Origin: Pseudoflavonifractor_A sp022772585
GTDB lineage: Bacteria > Bacillota > Clostridia > Oscillospirales > Oscillospiraceae
Assembly: GCF_052065415.1 (NCBI RefSeq)
Contig: NZ_JBQHUB010000005.1
Location: 72,430-136,429, forward strand
Direction: 5' to 3'
Length of the DNA stretch: 64,000 nucleotides
The number at the start of each line of letters is the position of its first letter. The first letter of the stretch is position 1. The translations under genes were made by a program, and so were the position numbers. Positions 60,647-64,000 of this stretch are shown here, piece by piece. A model generated the notes under the pieces. The model saw nothing but the letters and a program-made list of their open reading frames with translations. It did not search any database and had not been told where the DNA came from.

Positions 60647-61351
60647 TCACATATGGAACCGCCGCCGGACCTCCTCCCGCAGGGAGGGCACCCGCCGCAC
60701 CACCACCAGCGGGATGATCAGGGCTGCGCAGACGGCCAGCACTACCACGGACCATCCGGGCCGCCACGCTCCGTCCCGGAAGCGGTCCACAAAGAGCTCC
60801 ACTCCCGCCAGGAACACCCCTATCGTTCCGATGAGCAGCGTCACGGTGCTCAGAATGGAGCGTCTGCCGCCCCCCAGCACCAACCCCAGGAAGAGCACAC
60901 AGGCCGTTCCCAGCAGGATGATGGGCAGCGCCAGGGCCCGGTACCAGCCCAGGCCGTCCAGGTCCACAGCAATGAGCAGCACATAGACCGCCACCGCCGC
61001 CCCGTCCAGGATCAGGCGGACGGGCAGCGGCAGTCCCCGCCGCAGCAGGGGCGGTACCAGCCAGAACCACAGCATCAGCGCCGCTCCCGTCACATAGAGG
61101 GACCAGGCCCGTCCCGCGGGCAGCAGGACGTTCAGCACCGTGCAGCACACCGAAACCGATGCCAGCATGACCGAGAGCAGCAGCGCCAGCTCCCGCCGGG
61201 ACACCGGCGCCACCTCTCCCCGCTCGGTGGGAAAGGGTTTGGGCGACACGGTATCCACCGGCTGCCGGGGATCGGCCACCGGCGTATGGCACAGGGGGCA
61301 GGCCGCCGCCGTGGCGTCCAGTTCCACCCCGCAATGAACGCAATAAGACAT
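60647..61351 (-). CDS. Zinc-ribbon membrane protein (DUF6320-like)
   Basis: 234 aa, GGAGGGAG upstream. N-terminal ribbon YCVHCGVELD ... CPLCHTPV, a short linker, then six predicted membrane helices. This layout matches DUF6320 proteins that accompany condensation-type acyltransferases. 21 nt after the acyltransferase gene, so they are co-transcribed. Precise role unknown, perhaps lipid or alcohol ester synthesis at the membrane. Confidence 0.75.
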   Translation of the reverse strand: MSYCVHCGVELDATAAACPLCHTPVADPRQPVDTVSPKPFPTERGEVAPVSRRELALLLSVMLASVSVCCTVLNVLLPAGRAWSLYVTGAALMLWFWLVPPLLRRGLPLPVRLILDGAAVAVYVLLIAVDLDGLGWYRALALPIILLGTACVLFLGLVLGGGRRSILSTVTLLIGTIGVFLAGVELFVDRFRDGAWRPGWSVVVLAVCAALIIPLVVVRRVPSLREEVRRRFHM

Positions 61352-61372
61352 AAATCTCCCTCCTGTGGGCGG

Positions 61373-62665
61373 TCACTCCCGCCGGTTGCTCTCCACCTTC
61401 ACCGGGATGCCATCCCGGACCAGGCGGCGGAAAAATTCCCGCTCCGTGTCCGTCTCCTTCAGAGTGCCCGCAAAGGTGATGGCCATGGTGTTGCCGTAGC
61501 TGATGGACGCGCAGTGGACTCTGGGGCTGGTGGCCTGTCCCAGCACCACCTCCATCCGCCGGATGTGGCCCCGCATGGCCTCCGGCACCCGAAAGACCCC
61601 GGGATTGGTATAAGTCCCCGAGTAGGGCAGCACCCCTGCCAGGTGGTAGCTCAGGGACATGATAGGATTCTTGACGCAGATGGGAATGATCTGGAGAAGC
61701 GGATTGGTGGTAAAGCGGACGTTCCCGGTGAACTCCGCCCGTATCTCCTGCCGGTTGATGTGCAGGCGCATATAGTGGTGGACCTGGGACAGGATCTCGG
61801 GAAAGGTGTACTCACCCAACGCCGGATCGATGGAGGGCCGGACGGTGAGGATAAAGTTGCGCAGGGTCTCCGAGGGGAACCAGGGCCGCAGGTTGATGGG
61901 GATGGCCAGGGCCACCGGCCGGGGACGGCGGGGCCGCTGCCCGGCCTGATTATCCAGAATGACCTGGAGCAGCACGGCGGTCAGGTACTCGGTGATGGAG
62001 ACCCCCATGCTTCTGGCCTTTTCCTTCAGCTGGTCCACCGGCAGAAACCCCATGGTCACGTTCAGGGTGTAGAAGGGCTCGGCCGTGCCCGTGTTCTGAA
62101 AGGCCCGCCGGCCCACCCGGTTCCGCCGGCCCCGCCCGGCGGCGTAGCGGGCATAGGCGTCCTCCAGCTCCTCCCGCCGGGGCGGCTCGTCCACGTCCAG
62201 CACTCCCTCCCCATTGGGGATCTCATGCCCCCGCTCCCGCAGGTAGACCGCCAGCAGGGTGCGGAAAAAGACCAGCGCCCCCGCCCCGTCGGACAGGGCA
62301 TGGAACACCTCCAGGGAGATGCGGTGCTCATAGTAATAAAACCGGATGAGCCAGCCGTTGTCCTCCCGGAAGCGGACAGGCTGGCACGGGTTGGAGATAT
62401 CCGGCTTCACAAAGGGACCGGGGGCGGTGTTGGGCTCGAAGTAATACCAGAAGGCCCCCTTCTTGATGCGCACGGCAAAGCCCGGGAACCGGGGCATGGT
62501 CTTGTCCACTGCCCGCTGAAGGGCCTCCGGGTCCACTTTCTCCTCCATCACCGCTGAGAAACGGTAGATGGCGGAATACTCCTCCTTCTGCAAGGCGGAA
62601 TACAGCACCCCCGCGTTGTCCAGCTTATACCAGGGCTTCTTCTCTCCCCTTGCTCCGGCCGCCAT
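61373..62665 (-). CDS. Condensation-domain-like (alcohol) acyltransferase
   Basis: 430 aa from the ATG at 62665 (GGAGG 7 nt upstream). CoA-dependent acyltransferase fold as in NRPS condensation and PapA/alcohol acetyltransferases: the active-site HxxxD in FHALSDGAGALVFF, and a later loop IPINLRPWFPSETLRNF typical of the bridge region. A free-standing enzyme with no adenylation or carrier domain, so it probably esterifies an alcohol or lipid rather than building a peptide. Operon with the DUF6320-like gene and divergent from an esterase-like hydrolase. Confidence 0.82.
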   Translation of the reverse strand: MAAGARGEKKPWYKLDNAGVLYSALQKEEYSAIYRFSAVMEEKVDPEALQRAVDKTMPRFPGFAVRIKKGAFWYYFEPNTAPGPFVKPDISNPCQPVRFREDNGWLIRFYYYEHRISLEVFHALSDGAGALVFFRTLLAVYLRERGHEIPNGEGVLDVDEPPRREELEDAYARYAAGRGRRNRVGRRAFQNTGTAEPFYTLNVTMGFLPVDQLKEKARSMGVSITEYLTAVLLQVILDNQAGQRPRRPRPVALAIPINLRPWFPSETLRNFILTVRPSIDPALGEYTFPEILSQVHHYMRLHINRQEIRAEFTGNVRFTTNPLLQIIPICVKNPIMSLSYHLAGVLPYSGTYTNPGVFRVPEAMRGHIRRMEVVLGQATSPRVHCASISYGNTMAITFAGTLKETDTEREFFRRLVRDGIPVKVESNRRE

Positions 62666-62775
62666 TCCGCCGCCTCCTTCCCTCACTGTTCTTTTTCTGC
62701 ATCTTATCACCTTTTATGGAAACTGCAAGCGAAACCGGGCACCCTGTATGGCCAGCGGACAAAAGGCCGAATTTC

Positions 62776-62804
62776 TTGCGAACGCCGCCCGGGTATGATA
62801 AAAT
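62776..62804 (+). promoter_or_regulatory. Promoter of the alpha/beta hydrolase gene
   Basis: TTGCGA (62776-62781), 17-bp spacer, TAAAAT (62799-62804), ~58 nt before the start. Confidence 0.6.
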
Positions 62805-62861
62805 GGTATGACATCTGAAAACAGGCATTTTCGTCTCCGCCATACGACAAGGAGGAATCCC

Positions 62862-63848
62862 ATGGAGCAAGAGCAGTCCCGCCGTTCTGAGCAGAGCCGG
62901 CCGCGGCAGACCGGCCGCCGGGAAGCGGCCCGCCGCCGGGCCGAGGAGCGCCGTCTGGCCCCCATCATGAAGGCTCTGAAGGCCGTCCACACCGCCACCT
63001 CCCCCGAGTCCATGGACCGGGAGGACCTGGAGCGCCAGCGCAAAGGACAGGAGATGCTGGGCCGCCTGATCGCCCCCATGGCGGGCATGAGCTGGGAGCC
63101 CTTCGACCTTGCGGGCATGAACGCCGCCTGGGTCCGCCCTCACCGGGGCCATGACCGGCGGCACGCCATCCTGTACTGCCACGGCGGCGGCTATACCAGC
63201 GGCAACCTGGGCTACTCCCGGCCCATCGCCTCCAAGCTGGCCCACGCCACCGGGTACGAGGTGCTGTGCTTTGAGTACCGCCTGGCCCCCGAGCACCCCT
63301 ATCCCGCCGCGGTGGAGGACGCCCTGCGGGCCTGGGACCACCTGATGTACCTGGGCTACGGCGCCCGGGACGTGGTGGTGGCCGGCGACTCGGCGGGCGG
63401 CAACCTGGCCCTGGTGCTCACCCACCGGCTCAAGGATGCCGGGCGGCGCCTGCCCGCCTCTCTGGTCCTTATGTCCCCCTGGACCGATATGACAGCCAGC
63501 GGCAGATCCTATCAGGAGCGGGCCGCCCTGGACCCTTCCCTCACAAAGGAGTATATCCACGCTGTCCGCTCCGCTTACGCCGGCGGGGAAGATCTGGCCT
63601 CCCCCTATCTCTCTCCCCTGTTCGGGGACTTTTCCGGCTTTCCGCCCGTCCTCATCCAGGCGGGTACCCGGGAGATCCTGCTCTCCGACTCGGTCCGGCT
63701 GCGGGACCGCCTGACCGCCTCCGGTGTCCCCTGCCGGCTGGAAGTATGGCGGGACATGTGGCATGTGTTCCAGATGTTCCCCATCCGCCGGGCCAGCCTG
63801 GCCATGGAGAGCGTGGGCCGTTTCCTGCTGGAGCAGCTCTCTATCTGA
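62862..63848 (+). CDS. Alpha/beta hydrolase (hormone-sensitive-lipase family esterase)
   Basis: 328 aa from the ATG at 62862 (AAGGAGG upstream). Arg/Glu-rich N-terminal 40 residues, then the HSL family features: oxyanion motif HGGGYTSGN, nucleophile Ser in VAGDSAGGNLALVL, acid residue near LIQAGTREIL, and His in DMWHVFQMF. Predicted carboxylesterase or lipase of short acyl esters. Lies head-to-head with the acyltransferase operon, suggesting make-and-break of the same esters. Confidence 0.9.
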   Translation: MEQEQSRRSEQSRPRQTGRREAARRRAEERRLAPIMKALKAVHTATSPESMDREDLERQRKGQEMLGRLIAPMAGMSWEPFDLAGMNAAWVRPHRGHDRRHAILYCHGGGYTSGNLGYSRPIASKLAHATGYEVLCFEYRLAPEHPYPAAVEDALRAWDHLMYLGYGARDVVVAGDSAGGNLALVLTHRLKDAGRRLPASLVLMSPWTDMTASGRSYQERAALDPSLTKEYIHAVRSAYAGGEDLASPYLSPLFGDFSGFPPVLIQAGTREILLSDSVRLRDRLTASGVPCRLEVWRDMWHVFQMFPIRRASLAMESVGRFLLEQLSI

Positions 63849-63890
63849 TCTCCGTCAAAAAAGTACGAACTCCCCCGGCGCGGCTCATAC

Positions 63891-64000
63891 TGAAGTGACC
63901 CCGAAAAGTTAGACAATATTTCGAAGCAAAAATTGTTCAAGCAACCGAAAGGGCTTGTTGTCTGTGAAGAGCAGGCGGCAAGCCCTTTAGCTTCGCCTTG
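63891..64000 (-). mobile_element. End of an IS3-family (IS150-type) insertion sequence, partial
   Basis: TGAAGTGACCCCGAAAAGTT followed by AGACAAT matches the terminal inverted repeat typical of IS150-group elements. Inside it, AAAGGGCTTG and CAAGCCCTTT form a hairpin like those after the IS3 orfB stop. Thus the transposase gene should lie beyond base 64000 on the minus strand. No transposase coding is visible in the window. Confidence 0.65.

Overview
The window is about 64 kb of GC-rich (roughly 60%) DNA from what looks like a spore-forming, anaerobic gut-type Clostridium relative, most plausibly Oscillospiraceae (Flavonifractor/Oscillibacter-like). Supporting signs are SpoVAD/SpoVAE, an SLH-domain wall protein, a TepA-SpoIIIE/FtsK neighbourhood, a two-subunit glycine decarboxylase under a tandem glycine riboswitch, a Tn4451-type serine recombinase element, and strong SigA-type promoters. 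This assignment is inference; no rRNA is present.

Layout. 1-8 kb: the 3' part of an SLH protein; a divergent regulatory pair (multi-HTH sigma-region-4-like protein versus an S24/LexA-like repressor) sharing a spacer full of matching operator-like palindromes; a coiled-coil gene built from 21-bp repeats; a DUF2935 protein; and an AT-richer islet beside tRNA-Pro that looks like stacked toxin/immunity cassettes, in which two coding regions are each followed directly at the stop codon by the same ~110-bp terminator module. 8-20 kb: a REC/HD-GYP/PAS/GGDEF protein, a radical-SAM pair (TIGR03960-type plus DUF2344), a permease, an HD hydrolase, a membrane protein, and an FHA-RodA/FtsW + PBP pair. 20.5-27.5 kb: glycine riboswitch, then gcvT-gcvH-gcvPA-gcvPB-lpdA, and a nitroreductase.

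27.45-32.65 kb is a discrete ~5.2-kb mobile element bounded by imperfect ~43-bp terminal inverted repeats. It carries an unknown Cys-rich protein, an unknown lipoprotein, TnpW and a large serine recombinase. 32.7-42.7 kb holds FtsK, UppP, TepA, AddB, a small coiled-coil protein and an NSS-family transporter whose leader contains an intrinsic terminator. 43-52 kb holds an M28 peptidase, GuaB, an acyl-ACP thioesterase, a CpXC zinc protein, SpoVAD/SpoVAE, a Gx-type transporter, a deacetylase-like lipoprotein and Cdd.

52.3-60.6 kb is a full arginine pathway on the minus strand (argG, argH, argC, argJ, argB, argD, argF) with candidate ArgR boxes upstream of argG. 60.6-63.9 kb has a DUF6320-like membrane protein, a condensation-type acyltransferase and a divergent alpha/beta hydrolase. 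The last ~110 bases look like the end of an IS3-family (IS150-type) insertion sequence running off the window.

Functionally most of the window is core metabolism and cell-envelope/sporulation housekeeping. The accessory parts are the 3-8 kb switch and cassette islet, the 27-32 kb element and the IS end. Several local duplications (spoVAD 3' end, guaB 3' end, cassette 3' modules, 21-bp coding repeats) suggest recent small-scale remodelling.
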